DNA from: CAVVZJ01 sp963752755
GTDB taxonomy: Bacteria; Planctomycetota; Planctomycetia; Isosphaerales; Isosphaeraceae
Length of the DNA: 64,000 nt
Direction: 5' to 3'
Assembly: GCA_963752755.1 (NCBI GenBank)
Contig: CAVVZJ010000011.1
Span: 558,001 to 622,000 of the forward strand
Shown: positions 56,466 to 64,000 of the stretch, piece by piece
How positions within the stretch are numbered: position 1 is the first letter of the stretch
Layout: every line of letters starts with the position of its first letter
Made by a program: the position numbers and the translations under genes
Notes under the pieces: model-generated
What the model saw: only the letters and a program-made list of their open reading frames with translations
The model's database searches: none
What the model was told of the DNA's origin: nothing

Positions 56466-57317
56466 TCAAGCTCCCGATCGGTTATGGGCCCTATACCGGT
56501 CCGCCTTGAGCCGCACCCTGTGGAGCTGCCAGCGGTCGAATCGCAGACCCGCGAGCCTTCGGTAGCGGTACCAGAAGCGGAGCCGGTCGCGGTCGTCGAT
56601 CCCGGCAACATCGAAGGTCGAGAACAGGAGTTGTCCCAGATCCTTCCAGCGCCATCGGGGAAAGGTGAGTCGATGCTCACTCAATCGATGAAGGTCGATC
56701 AGGGTCAACCGGCGCCCGGGTCGCGATCGTTCCGAGAGGTCGAGGAAGAAGTGGCAGAGATAGAAATCCTTGTGGAAGACACAAGCATTGTGCAAGGTCG
56801 CCGCGATCCCGGCCATCTCGCGGACGATTCCTCGTTTCAGCCGGGCGAAGTCGCTCGGGGCCAGCGTGGTCGCGAGTTCCGGCAAGACCTCGTTCAGTTC
56901 GCGAGAACCGGCCAACTCGGCCACCATCAGGAAGCTCTGCAATTCTCCCCACGGCCCGATCCGCTCGCCCGCCGCGACGGCATCCGGCACCGCCACACCG
57001 AGCCGCCTCGCCCGTTCCAGGTGCGACCATTCGGCCGAGGCTGGCGTGTGGTGCCCCCTCGGATTCACGATCGCCGCGATTCGGGAGGACCAGGAGAGAC
57101 GCTCGTGACGCTTGAGGTACACCGAGAGCGTCCCCCAGGGTGAGTCAAACCGCACGCGGGCTGTCGAGCGACCTTGCTTGGCGTGGTAGCGGTCGCTCGA
57201 TTCGAGACTCATCACCCGCTCATCGAGATCGGCCGGCAAGGCGGCCCGGTACTCATCCGAGAGCCAGACCCATCGCGTGCCCCGAATCAATCGATCAAGC
57301 AGCGAACCATGATTCAT
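56466..57317 (-). CDS. WaaP/Kdo-kinase-like lipopolysaccharide kinase
   Basis: I chose ATG at 57317 (MNHGSLLDRLIRGTRWVWLS), within ATGA overlapping the upstream gene. The product is 283 aa. It is a protein-kinase-like LPS sugar kinase: the Lys in YHAKQGRSTARVRF or VYLKRHERLSWSSRI, the catalytic loop VFHKDFYLCHFFLD, and the metal-binding LTLIDLHRLSE followed by RWRWKDLGQLLFST. These kinases phosphorylate heptose or Kdo of the lipopolysaccharide core on the cytoplasmic face. Its presence with GT4 and GT39-like genes supports an LPS-type outer membrane. Confidence 0.85.
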   Translation of the reverse strand: MNHGSLLDRLIRGTRWVWLSDEYRAALPADLDERVMSLESSDRYHAKQGRSTARVRFDSPWGTLSVYLKRHERLSWSSRIAAIVNPRGHHTPASAEWSHLERARRLGVAVPDAVAAGERIGPWGELQSFLMVAELAGSRELNEVLPELATTLAPSDFARLKRGIVREMAGIAATLHNACVFHKDFYLCHFFLDLSERSRPGRRLTLIDLHRLSEHRLTFPRWRWKDLGQLLFSTFDVAGIDDRDRLRFWYRYRRLAGLRFDRWQLHRVRLKADRYRAHNRSGA

Positions 57318-58912
57318 GGGATGATCCCCTCCCACGAATCCGGCCGCGAATATCGGAACACCAGGATGTCTTTCCCCGCCCCGCCTTCCCGCGCCGGGAA
57401 CGCGATGAGCGGCTCGCAAGCATAGGCGACGATTGCCCGCAATGTCGCAGCACGTTGGCTGTCAGCCTCCAGTTCGTCAGCACCAACAATCAGGAAGGCG
57501 AGTCGGGCGTCGGTGAGAGCCTGGCGAACGTGCCAGTAATCGTAAGACGAGCCTCCCCAGACGAACGCCGCCCAGCCTCGCGTATCGAGGGCCGAGTCGC
57601 TCGGCGAGGCGTGCTCGGCAAGCCAGTGTCCCGCCTCTGCGTGTCCCCAACGGCTCGGATGGCTCGACTTCGACTGGACCGCCACCGCCACCAGCACGGC
57701 GAGAGTCAGTGCGGACCAGCGGAGCTGCTTCATCCCGTCCTCGCTCAAATTCAGCCATCCTCCCAGCCTGGCACCCACGGCCAATGTCCCGGCCGCGGCC
57801 CAGGGCAAGGAGGCGATGACCAGGGAGAGGCTGTGACGACCCGAGAGGTAGCCGAGCATCATGACGTGTCGGGTCAGGATCACAAGAAAGAGTGCGACAT
57901 AGACCGACATCAAATCCCGGCCCTCGCTTGCCCGGACGCGGATCATTCCCAGGAATGCCAGGATCGTAAATCCCCAGGCTAGGCCTTCGGCCCAGGCGTA
58001 CACGACGCGCCCCATCGATTCGCCGAGAGAGAGTCGTCCCGGAGCGTCCGATTCCTCCTTGGGCGAGAAGTCCCAGCGCGGGTCGTCGAGACCGGGAGGG
58101 AGCCAGTGGGGCACGTGTCGGGCTTGGTCGTGCTGCGAGGGGATCGCGGCAGCCTGACGGAGTGCCAGCTTTTCGGAGACCTCGCCCTTGATGAGTGCAT
58201 AGGTCCCGATCATGGCCAGGAAGGCCACGGCCAGGGCCGGATATCGGGCAGAACGGTGAAGACCGCTGCCCGTTGCTTCCACTCGTCCTGGACGTGGATC
58301 CTCGCGCCACCGTCGGACCGCCGACCAGGCCCATCGCGCCGCGGCTGTGACCAGGACCGCCAGCGGCAAGATGGCAACCTCCGGCCGGGCGAGGTAGCCG
58401 ACACCAGAAACCAGGCCGCAAGAGACCGCGGACAACGCGGAGCGGTCCCGAAGCGTGTGCAACCCCAGAGATAAAGCCGTCGTGAAGGCGAGCAGGGCCA
58501 GCGGATCGCTGAGCGTGTCGTGTCCCACCTCGGCGGGCAACGGGAGGAGGACCCAGAGCAAGGCGGCGAGCAGGGCGGTCCGCGCATCGAAGAGGGTTCG
58601 CGCGACAAGGCAGAGGGGGATAGTCAGCGCGATCGAACAGAGGCTCGCGACGGCCTGCGCCGCAATCCGCCAGGTGTCGGGACCCGGGCCGGTCAGCGAG
58701 GACACGACCGGTTGCGTCAGGGCGATCAGAGCGGGATAGAGCGGGTGTTGGTCCGAGTCGCGGACGACCGAGTCCCAGGGCTGATGGTGAAATGCGCGGG
58801 CCACGCGAATGAACTTCAGGCCATCCTGCGCCGGCAAGGTCGAGCGAGCGACGCCCCAGGCGTGGAGACCCGTAGCCAGCAAGATGATGCAGAACAGCCG
58901 ACACCAGGCCAT
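57314..58912 (-). CDS. GT39-like membrane glycosyltransferase
   Basis: The product is 532 aa with a dozen or so hydrophobic segments. The first periplasmic loop carries the acidic pattern expected of this fold (PAQDGLKFIRVARAF with SVVRDSDQHPLYPALIALTQ). Next is DARTALLAALLWVLLPLPAE followed by GHDTLSDPLALLAFTTALSL, as in PMT/ArnT-type (GT-C) enzymes, which move sugars from polyprenyl phosphate carriers in the periplasm. The C-terminal 100 residues are soluble. It is the first gene of the envelope operon. Confidence 0.75.
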   Translation of the reverse strand: MAWCRLFCIILLATGLHAWGVARSTLPAQDGLKFIRVARAFHHQPWDSVVRDSDQHPLYPALIALTQPVVSSLTGPGPDTWRIAAQAVASLCSIALTIPLCLVARTLFDARTALLAALLWVLLPLPAEVGHDTLSDPLALLAFTTALSLGLHTLRDRSALSAVSCGLVSGVGYLARPEVAILPLAVLVTAAARWAWSAVRRWREDPRPGRVEATGSGLHRSARYPALAVAFLAMIGTYALIKGEVSEKLALRQAAAIPSQHDQARHVPHWLPPGLDDPRWDFSPKEESDAPGRLSLGESMGRVVYAWAEGLAWGFTILAFLGMIRVRASEGRDLMSVYVALFLVILTRHVMMLGYLSGRHSLSLVIASLPWAAAGTLAVGARLGGWLNLSEDGMKQLRWSALTLAVLVAVAVQSKSSHPSRWGHAEAGHWLAEHASPSDSALDTRGWAAFVWGGSSYDYWHVRQALTDARLAFLIVGADELEADSQRAATLRAIVAYACEPLIAFPAREGGAGKDILVFRYSRPDSWEGIIP

Positions 58913-59027
58913 TAGGGAAGGTCCTCCTCCGTGATTCCCGTTCCCGACCGCTCGCGGCGCGCTCCTCGGCCGCGGGCCGCATTGTAGCCGCTAGGTACGG
59001 TCGGGCAATGGCAATCAAATGGCCACC

Positions 59028-59843
59028 TCAGGTCGGATCGCGGGCCAGAATGACTTTTGTGTAGAGGACCCGCATCCCCTGGCGTTCGGCGTTGCGCTGG
59101 GAACTGCTGCCGGGCTGAGCCATCTGGATGAGGAGATCGCATCCGAGGCGATGGGCGTGTTCACGCCTCGCAGTCTGGAGGGCCCGGTGCACGCCGCGAT
59201 TCCGGAAAGGAGGTAGCGTGCCGGCCCCGGCAAGGAGGGCGATGCCCTCGTGGATCACGAGCGTCGCACCCCCGGCTACCTGGCCCTGAATGGTTGCCAG
59301 GAAAGGAACGTATCCCTCGGCCAGGAACAGGACATCGTTCAGGTCGCGAACCTCGTGGCATAGACCCCGCTCGCTGAAGAAGTTGGGGAAAACCGCGTGC
59401 AAGTACACGTCGGCCTCTTCAGGGTCGGCTGGATGGACCCGGATCTCGGAATTGACCTGCGGAGTCTCCTCCTCACGATCAGTGAGTGGGCGAGCCAGAA
59501 CGTTCTCGAACTCGACGGTCCGGAAGCTGCGGCGTCCCAGTCCTTCCCAGAGCGAGGCGTGAGCCAGTGGACAGACCGAGACGCGCACTGTCACGCCGCG
59601 ACCCCGATAGAAGTTGTCCAGGCAATCGAGATCGTCGTCGGTCACGGGGCCGTCCATGCCAAGGCCCTTGACTTCCGACATCGGTGATCCGGGACCGGCG
59701 AAGACCGCCCACCCACTACCGATCGAGACACTGGCGATTCCGCTCTCCGATCGGTGTCGGATGAGGGCTTCCGCAAACCTGCGGAACTGCGCGGTCTCGG
59801 CCGACTCAAGTCGGCGGGCGAGCGGCAGGTCGGCGTGAAACAT
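59028..59843 (-). CDS. GNAT-family N-acetyltransferase (tandem-domain length)
   Basis: I prefer ATG at 59843 (MFHADLPLARRLESAETAQF) because AGAGG precedes it; an ATG 21 bp upstream lacks a ribosome binding site. The product is 271 aa. The C-terminal half is a GNAT fold with the acetyl-CoA loop GAGTLPPFRNRGVHRALQTA (the usual R/QxxGxG/A) and the following QMAQPGSSSQRNAERQGMRV. The N-terminal half is probably a degenerate GNAT domain. It lies 33 bp downstream of the histidine kinase gene and may be co-transcribed; the substrate is unknown. Confidence 0.8.
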   Translation of the reverse strand: MFHADLPLARRLESAETAQFRRFAEALIRHRSESGIASVSIGSGWAVFAGPGSPMSEVKGLGMDGPVTDDDLDCLDNFYRGRGVTVRVSVCPLAHASLWEGLGRRSFRTVEFENVLARPLTDREEETPQVNSEIRVHPADPEEADVYLHAVFPNFFSERGLCHEVRDLNDVLFLAEGYVPFLATIQGQVAGGATLVIHEGIALLAGAGTLPPFRNRGVHRALQTARREHAHRLGCDLLIQMAQPGSSSQRNAERQGMRVLYTKVILARDPT

Positions 59844-59876
59844 GGAAACCTCTGCGGAGAGCATGGCGAGGAGCGA

Positions 59877-61463
59877 TCAGATCGATGGGTGATCGGAAGA
59901 CACGCCCGGCGAGTCCGGGTTCGCCTCGCTGACGGCAAGCGGCTTCGTCGCTCGCTCGGTGCGAGGCAGGCTCATCCGGAAGGTCGTCCCGCGTCCCGGC
60001 TGACTCTCGACGCGGAGTATGCCGCCCTGGGCTTCGATCGAGTCCTTGACGATCGCCAGCCCTCGACCGCGGCCAACGGCCTTGGTCGAGTAGCCCACCT
60101 CGAAGATGCGGGGTAGGATCTCGGGCGCGATGCCAGGACCGTTATCGCCGACCGCAACCTCGATCCTCGCCCCTTCCGCTCGCGCCTCCAGCGTGATCCG
60201 CGGCTGGACCCCGGTTCCCTTCGTTGCCTCGACCGCATTCTTCAGCAAGTTGACGAGGGCGTGGACCAGGAGGCGGCGGTCGGCCTTCGCCACGGCGCGA
60301 TCAGGGCCGTCGGAAGCACGCTCAATCCGGACCGAGGCGGCGTCAAGGCTCGGACCGAGCAGCGCCTGGGCGTCGTCGAGGCAAACGTTCACATCGACGG
60401 GCTCCAGCGCCACCGGCAAGGCCGACTGCTTCAGGTAGCTATCCAGCTCCCGGACGGTCAAGGCGATGTAATCGGAGCAGACGGCGATCTGCCGGCAGAC
60501 GTCGCGAGCGATCGTGGCACCTCCGCGAAGCTCGACGTCGGGGTCGATGCCGCGATTCTCGTACTCGCGACGCAAGCTCTGGCGGAACCGGCCGGCAGCG
60601 GCGCGGTCGAGGCCGGCGCGACGGAGGGCGGATTCGAGGGCGTCGGGCTCCTCGTCAAGGAACCGCTCGACCAGGGCCAGGTGATCGGAGAGGTTGCGGC
60701 GCTCGTTCGAGAGCACGAAGGCGACGTTGCCCAACTCGTGGCAGGTTCGGTCGGCGAGGTCGAGCGTGGCCTGCTGAGCGGCCTCGCGGGTTGCTTGCTG
60801 GTGGAGGACGTGGGCGTGGGACGCCATGTAGAAGAGGCAGAGGACGGAATAGCCCGAGAGGCCGAGCACCGCCAGCAGGAGCCGTCGATACGAGGTTTCC
60901 AGGTCACCCCCGATCTGGGCGACCTCGGGCTCGGTCCGGTAGCGCACGTCGAGAACGACCACCGGCCACTGGCCGCCGGCAGGCAGGACCGGCACGCCCT
61001 CCAGGAGTTGCGAGTCGGCGGTCGTCGCCGTCATCGACTGCCAGTGGACCGCCCGGCGGCTGTCCCCAAGCCGGAGCCACATCTCGACGATCTCGACGAT
61101 CGGCGACCGCGCGTTCTGCTTCTCGAACCAGTCGCCCAGGTCATCGAGCCGGTCCTGGACCAGGGCGCGATCGGCGTCAGCCCGATTGGCCGGGGCGCGT
61201 CGCCACTGGTCGGCGTCATCGACGAGGTTGCGGGTCCCCAGGTAATCGACCGAGGCGGTCCGGGCCCAGCGGCTGATGAGGCGGCGGAGGGCTTCCGAAC
61301 GGGCCTGGGAGAGCCGGTCATACTCGCGCCAGATGACGACGAGGCCGGAGACGAACATCAGGACGGAGAGACCGGCAATGACGAGGCCGGGCGTGCCGAG
61401 CGTCCGGTGCAGGAGCTTCGCCAGGCCGATCTGGCTCGCGGTTCCCGATGGTCGTGCTCTCAT
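59877..61463 (-). CDS. Membrane sensor histidine kinase
   Basis: ATG at 61463 overlaps the upstream gene (ATGA). The product is 528 aa. Two transmembrane segments (GLVIAGLSVLMFVSGLVVIW and LLLAVLGLSGYSVLCLFYMA) flank a periplasmic domain of about 150 residues. A cytoplasmic His-containing helix follows (CHELGNVAFVLSNERRNL), then the ATPase domain: N box HALVNLLKNAVEATKG, G1 VAVGDNGPGIAPEIL, F box RIFEVGYSTK and G2 GRGRGLAIVKDSIEAQGG. No response regulator is in the window. It probably works with the overlapping binding-protein-like gene. Confidence 0.88.
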   Translation of the reverse strand: MRARPSGTASQIGLAKLLHRTLGTPGLVIAGLSVLMFVSGLVVIWREYDRLSQARSEALRRLISRWARTASVDYLGTRNLVDDADQWRRAPANRADADRALVQDRLDDLGDWFEKQNARSPIVEIVEMWLRLGDSRRAVHWQSMTATTADSQLLEGVPVLPAGGQWPVVVLDVRYRTEPEVAQIGGDLETSYRRLLLAVLGLSGYSVLCLFYMASHAHVLHQQATREAAQQATLDLADRTCHELGNVAFVLSNERRNLSDHLALVERFLDEEPDALESALRRAGLDRAAAGRFRQSLRREYENRGIDPDVELRGGATIARDVCRQIAVCSDYIALTVRELDSYLKQSALPVALEPVDVNVCLDDAQALLGPSLDAASVRIERASDGPDRAVAKADRRLLVHALVNLLKNAVEATKGTGVQPRITLEARAEGARIEVAVGDNGPGIAPEILPRIFEVGYSTKAVGRGRGLAIVKDSIEAQGGILRVESQPGRGTTFRMSLPRTERATKPLAVSEANPDSPGVSSDHPSI

Positions 61464-62863
61464 CGCCGATCCGCTCCGGTCGAGTCCGGGACCTCGACCC
61501 AACCGTCGCGCGACCAGCGGAAATCGACCCAGCGCCCGCCCGTCCCTGGCTCGTGGGCGAGGAGGACGGTCTCATCGGGCCGCGCTTCGAGGACGTGGCC
61601 GAGGTCGTCGCCGATCCGCTCGCCCGCGGCGAAGACGAGCGAGCGGCCAATCGCGGCCGGGTCGCCGGACGGGATGTCCAGCATGCGGAGGGCTGAGGCC
61701 AGGTCGGCTTCCTCGCGGTCGAGCCCCGCCACCACGGCCGAGACGATCTCGGCCTCGATCTGGCCGGTCCCCGAGCCCCGCAAGGCGGTCAGGTCGGGCA
61801 CGGCGGCCGAGGTCGAGGACGACGAGATGATCGGGAACGGCAAGGCCCCGGCGAACGACGCCAGCGTCAAGCGTCCGATGCCGTCGCCGCTGAGGACCCG
61901 TACGTTGTCCGGCGGCCTGGGTGGCGCGTACGCCCGCAAGACCTCCAGCATCCGACGCGCCGGCTCCCCCTGAGTCGTCAGCAGGACCCAGACCGAGCCG
62001 TCGGCCGACTCCGAGCGAGCCTGACGGGCCTTGCTCCAGATCGTCTCGGCGAGCTGGATCTCGTCGGCCGACGGCGAGCCGGCGCGTCCCTGGCCGCCGG
62101 GTTTCGGTTCACTGCGAAGCAAGCCGGTGCCGGGGAACCGGCGCTCGATTGCCCAGGCGAAGAAGGCGGCCAGGTCCTCCGAGAATGGATCGAAGCCGTC
62201 GGCGATCAGCACGACCTCCGTCGGCCGCTCGTGCCTCCACTCGGCCAGCAGGCCGACGGCCAGCTCAGCGAGCTGGGCGTTGTTCAGGCAGAAGCGGAAG
62301 GTTCGGTGGGGGAAGACGTCCAACAACGGGATCGGAGCGGTTCTCGCCGCCGCGTCCGTCTCGCCTTCCGACGGCTCGACCAGGATCGCGCTGGCCGCTG
62401 GCACCAGAAGGACCGGCCCCGGTTCTGCGGCGGTCGTCTCGTGCCCGGCCAGCTCCCGGGCCAGGCCGACCGTCAGGGCGCTGTTCGTCGAGCCGACGAC
62501 GGCCACCGGTGGAGCTTCACTTTCGAGCCTCCGCGCCAGACTTGCCCGCGTCTCCCGAAGACCGAGCGAGCCGTCCCAGGTGAAGCGGACCAGGCGGCCG
62601 GACCGTCGTGAGCGGACGAGGACGGAGTCGGTCCCCTGCTCGCTCACCTCGATCAGCCCCTTCTCGACGCAGGCCCCCACGCCGATCCGGAAGTTCCGCC
62701 ACGAGTTCGTGTCGGGGAAGTACACGGCGACCTCGGCCGCCAGGCCGCCCCCACCGGGCGACAAGCCCCCGCTCCCGAGCGAGAGGGCGTAGATCATTAC
62801 TCCGAGCAAGATGAGGCCCCCGGCCACGATCAGCCAGGTCCCGACGCGATTTGTCGTCGCCAT
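61460..62863 (-). CDS. Membrane-anchored periplasmic-binding-protein-like sensor
   Basis: I chose ATG at 62863 (MATTNRVGTWLIVAGG). The product is 467 aa: one N-terminal transmembrane helix (WLIVAGGLILLGVMIYAL), then a soluble extracytoplasmic domain. Alternating strands such as APPVAVVGSTNSALTVGLAR, RPTEVVLIADGFDPFSEDL and VWVLLTTQGEPARRML look like a two-lobed type I periplasmic binding fold. Its stop codon overlaps the histidine kinase start (ATGA), so both are translated together. It may present a ligand to the kinase. I do not recognise a named family. Confidence 0.6.
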   Translation of the reverse strand: MATTNRVGTWLIVAGGLILLGVMIYALSLGSGGLSPGGGGLAAEVAVYFPDTNSWRNFRIGVGACVEKGLIEVSEQGTDSVLVRSRRSGRLVRFTWDGSLGLRETRASLARRLESEAPPVAVVGSTNSALTVGLARELAGHETTAAEPGPVLLVPAASAILVEPSEGETDAAARTAPIPLLDVFPHRTFRFCLNNAQLAELAVGLLAEWRHERPTEVVLIADGFDPFSEDLAAFFAWAIERRFPGTGLLRSEPKPGGQGRAGSPSADEIQLAETIWSKARQARSESADGSVWVLLTTQGEPARRMLEVLRAYAPPRPPDNVRVLSGDGIGRLTLASFAGALPFPIISSSSTSAAVPDLTALRGSGTGQIEAEIVSAVVAGLDREEADLASALRMLDIPSGDPAAIGRSLVFAAGERIGDDLGHVLEARPDETVLLAHEPGTGGRWVDFRWSRDGWVEVPDSTGADRR

Positions 62864-62977
62864 GGCTTGAACTCGTTGGAGGGCGCCCGGGGGATGGCAA
62901 TGTCTGCTCGCCGACGGCAAAGCCGGGCCGGTTCCATCCGGACCAAGCTCTTAGGGGCCACCCAAGAACCACTTCGT

Positions 62978-63005
62978 GTGGGACAGCCGCCACCGGCTGT
63001 CCCAC
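62978..63005. repeat. Perfect 12-bp hairpin
   Basis: GTGGGACAGCCG (62978-62989) and CGGCTGTCCCAC (62994-63005) form a perfect stem with a CCAC tetraloop, about 115 bp upstream of the sensor gene start. There is no T-run on either side. It may be a structured leader, a terminator or an operator. Confidence 0.6.
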
Positions 63006-63114
63006 GGGAGCCGAAACTCCGAAGTCGTTCTTGGACGCCTCCTTATCATAGACGCGACCCGGTTAGAAGAGGAGTTCCGATCTCACGACGAGCGGACGAT
63101 GAGCCTTGCTACTT

Positions 63115-63410
63115 ACCCGGTTGTGAGGGGTCCGGATGCGGTACGGGCGACGTTGCCGCGATGCCACAGCGACGCTCCGGGGGCGCGCCGAAACGGCCAG
63201 GGTCGCCGAGGGGACGCGCCGGACGGCTCCAGAATGCGATTCACAAGTGCTTGCCAGGAAGGAATATCGGCACAGAAGTTTCCCATTTTGAAGTTCGTTC
63301 GGCGCCGGGGACGCCATGCCGCGTTGCGTCGCCTGCGAGCGCGAAGGGACCGGCTCCCGGGCGAGGAGACCGACGCGCAGTACCAAAGGGCCAAATCGAA
63401 GTCTAGTCTA
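63115..63410 (+). repeat. Dispersed repeat family, copy C (diverged right half)
   Basis: It is colinear with copies A and B. It has the GACGC-rich segment (about 63165-63230) and TTTGAAGTTCGTTCGGC at 63287-63303, with TTTCCCATTTTG and GCGCCGGGGACGC shared with copy B. Its right end (about 63380-63412) aligns without gaps to the A/B end block but matches only about 19 of 33 bases, and the TATAAT box is lost. Confidence 0.65.
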
Positions 63411-63585
63411 TTTCGGACGACTTGTCTGGCTTACGGGTGTCGGTCCGGTTCCTGGCCGCAACGGCAAGCCATCCAGCCAAGGCGGCCTCAGAGCCTCGCC
63501 AGTGAGGACTTGTCCGGCAACGCTTCCATGCACTAGAGTTCGGGCGCGGGTGGGGCGATGCCGGTCAGGAGAGGAGGGTCGGACG

Positions 63586-64000
63586 GTGGGGACGCGAATC
63601 GCGAGCGTGTCAGGTCTGCGCGGAATCGTGGGCGACGGGCTGGACCCGGCCGGAGTCGTCGAGTTCGCGGCGGCGTATGCGTCGGACTGCGAGCCGGGAC
63701 CGATCGTGGTCGCTCACGACGGCCGGGCCAGCGCACCGATGTTTCTCCACGCGGTGCTAGCGGGGGTGACGGCCACCGGTCGGGAGGTCCTGGTCGCTGG
63801 GGCGACGGCCACGCCGACGGTCGGGGTCCTCGTCCGCGAGCGGGGGGCAGCGGGCGGCATCCAGATCTCGGCGTCGCACAACCCGCCCGAGTACAACGGT
63901 TTGAAGTGCTTCCAGCCGGCCGGCATGGTCGTCTCGGCTGCGCGGGGACGCGCGATCCTGGAGCGGATCGACCGTCGGGACTTCGGCTGGGCCGCCTGGG
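63586..64000 (+). CDS. Phosphohexomutase (phosphoglucosamine/phosphomannomutase family), 5' part
   Basis: The start is GTG at 63586 with GAGGAGGG upstream. The frame is open to the window edge (138 codons). The N-terminus has VSGLRGIVGDGLDPAGVVEF, the domain I pattern IVVAHDGRASAPMFLHAVLA, ATATPTVGVLVRERGAAGGI, and the phosphoserine loop QISASHNPPEYNGLKCF, in which the Ser of SASHNP carries the catalytic phosphate. Such enzymes interconvert hexose 1- and 6-phosphates for cell-wall or LPS precursors. The exact substrate needs the missing C-terminal part. Confidence 0.88.
   Translation, partial: MGTRIASVSGLRGIVGDGLDPAGVVEFAAAYASDCEPGPIVVAHDGRASAPMFLHAVLAGVTATGREVLVAGATATPTVGVLVRERGAAGGIQISASHNPPEYNGLKCFQPAGMVVSAARGRAILERIDRRDFGWAAW

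Larger units (their letters stand above)
62864..63585. other. Intergenic region with hairpin and repeat copy C
   Basis: About 720 bp between divergent genes. It holds a perfect hairpin (62978-63005) and repeat copy C (about 63115-63410). ORFs in it are Arg-rich and show no coding character. No RNA gene was recognised. Confidence 0.5.

Noticed and set aside
60261..61973. Plus-strand frame of 570 codons opposite the histidine kinase
   Set aside because: The minus strand carries all histidine kinase boxes in one frame; the plus frame is a GC-driven shadow.
1..64000. CRISPR arrays, rRNA and tRNA genes
   Set aside because: I looked through the intergenic stretches for regularly spaced short repeats, tRNA-like cloverleaf motifs and conserved rRNA segments and saw none.

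Overview
This is GC-rich bacterial chromosome, almost certainly from a planctomycete and probably from the Isosphaeraceae. The phylum call rests on three things: secreted proteins with the planctomycete N-terminal LExLExR motif, a DUF1559 pseudopilin-like protein, and an hpnC-hpnD-hpnE squalene (hopanoid) operon beside many secreted hydrolases. The family-level call is inference from gene style only; no rRNA or tRNA gene was recognised in the window.

Layout. 1-9.5 kb: the 5' end of a giant secreted subtilase/Ig-like/beta-helix surface protein (minus strand, running off the left edge), a small Gly/Ser-rich secreted protein and a HAD hydrolase. 9.5-18.5 kb: a DUF1559 protein, a secreted lipase-like hydrolase, dispersed repeat copy A, an apparent peptide-use operon (POT transporter, S9 peptidase, DUF983 protein) and fhs. 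18.4-36.6 kb, minus strand: a complete 14-subunit complex I operon, nuoABCD-(unknown 88-aa ORF)-EFGHIJKLMN, followed by a membrane SGNH protein. A palindrome matching the CRP/FNR-family consensus lies just upstream of nuoA. 36.7-43.3 kb: a secreted unknown, repeat copy B, an intact-looking IS5-type insertion sequence, a YdcZ/DUF606 transporter, a Tat-exported cupin-like protein, and a Gfo/Idh/MocA oxidoreductase facing a DUF1080 hydrolase. 43.4-46.9 kb: hpnC, hpnD and hpnE. 46.8-52.5 kb: an ABC-2 permease without an adjacent ATPase, adenylate kinase, a large alpha/beta hydrolase and a DUF2007 zinc-ribbon protein. 52.6-58.9 kb: a tightly packed envelope operon (GT39-like, WaaP-like kinase, GT4, sugar-nucleotide transferase, PlsY fused to a long extra domain). 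59-62.9 kb: a membrane-anchored binding-protein-like sensor, a histidine kinase and a GNAT acetyltransferase. 63-64 kb: repeat copy C and the 5' end of a phosphohexomutase gene.

Many genes between 1 and 31 kb are broken by single frameshifts although both sides clearly belong to one protein (nuoG, nuoH, nuoI, nuoJ, nuoN, fhs, the POT transporter, the S9 peptidase). Between 31 and 64 kb only hpnC and the transposase are broken. Loss of five complex I subunits plus fhs in one cell is not credible, so I treat most breaks as sequencing indels and give each gene its reconstructed full span.

The most unusual signals are a colinear dispersed repeat of about 300 bp present three times, the PlsY fusion, the CRP-like palindrome at nuoA, His-rich loops in NuoL and NuoM, and the 88-aa ORF inside the nuo operon.
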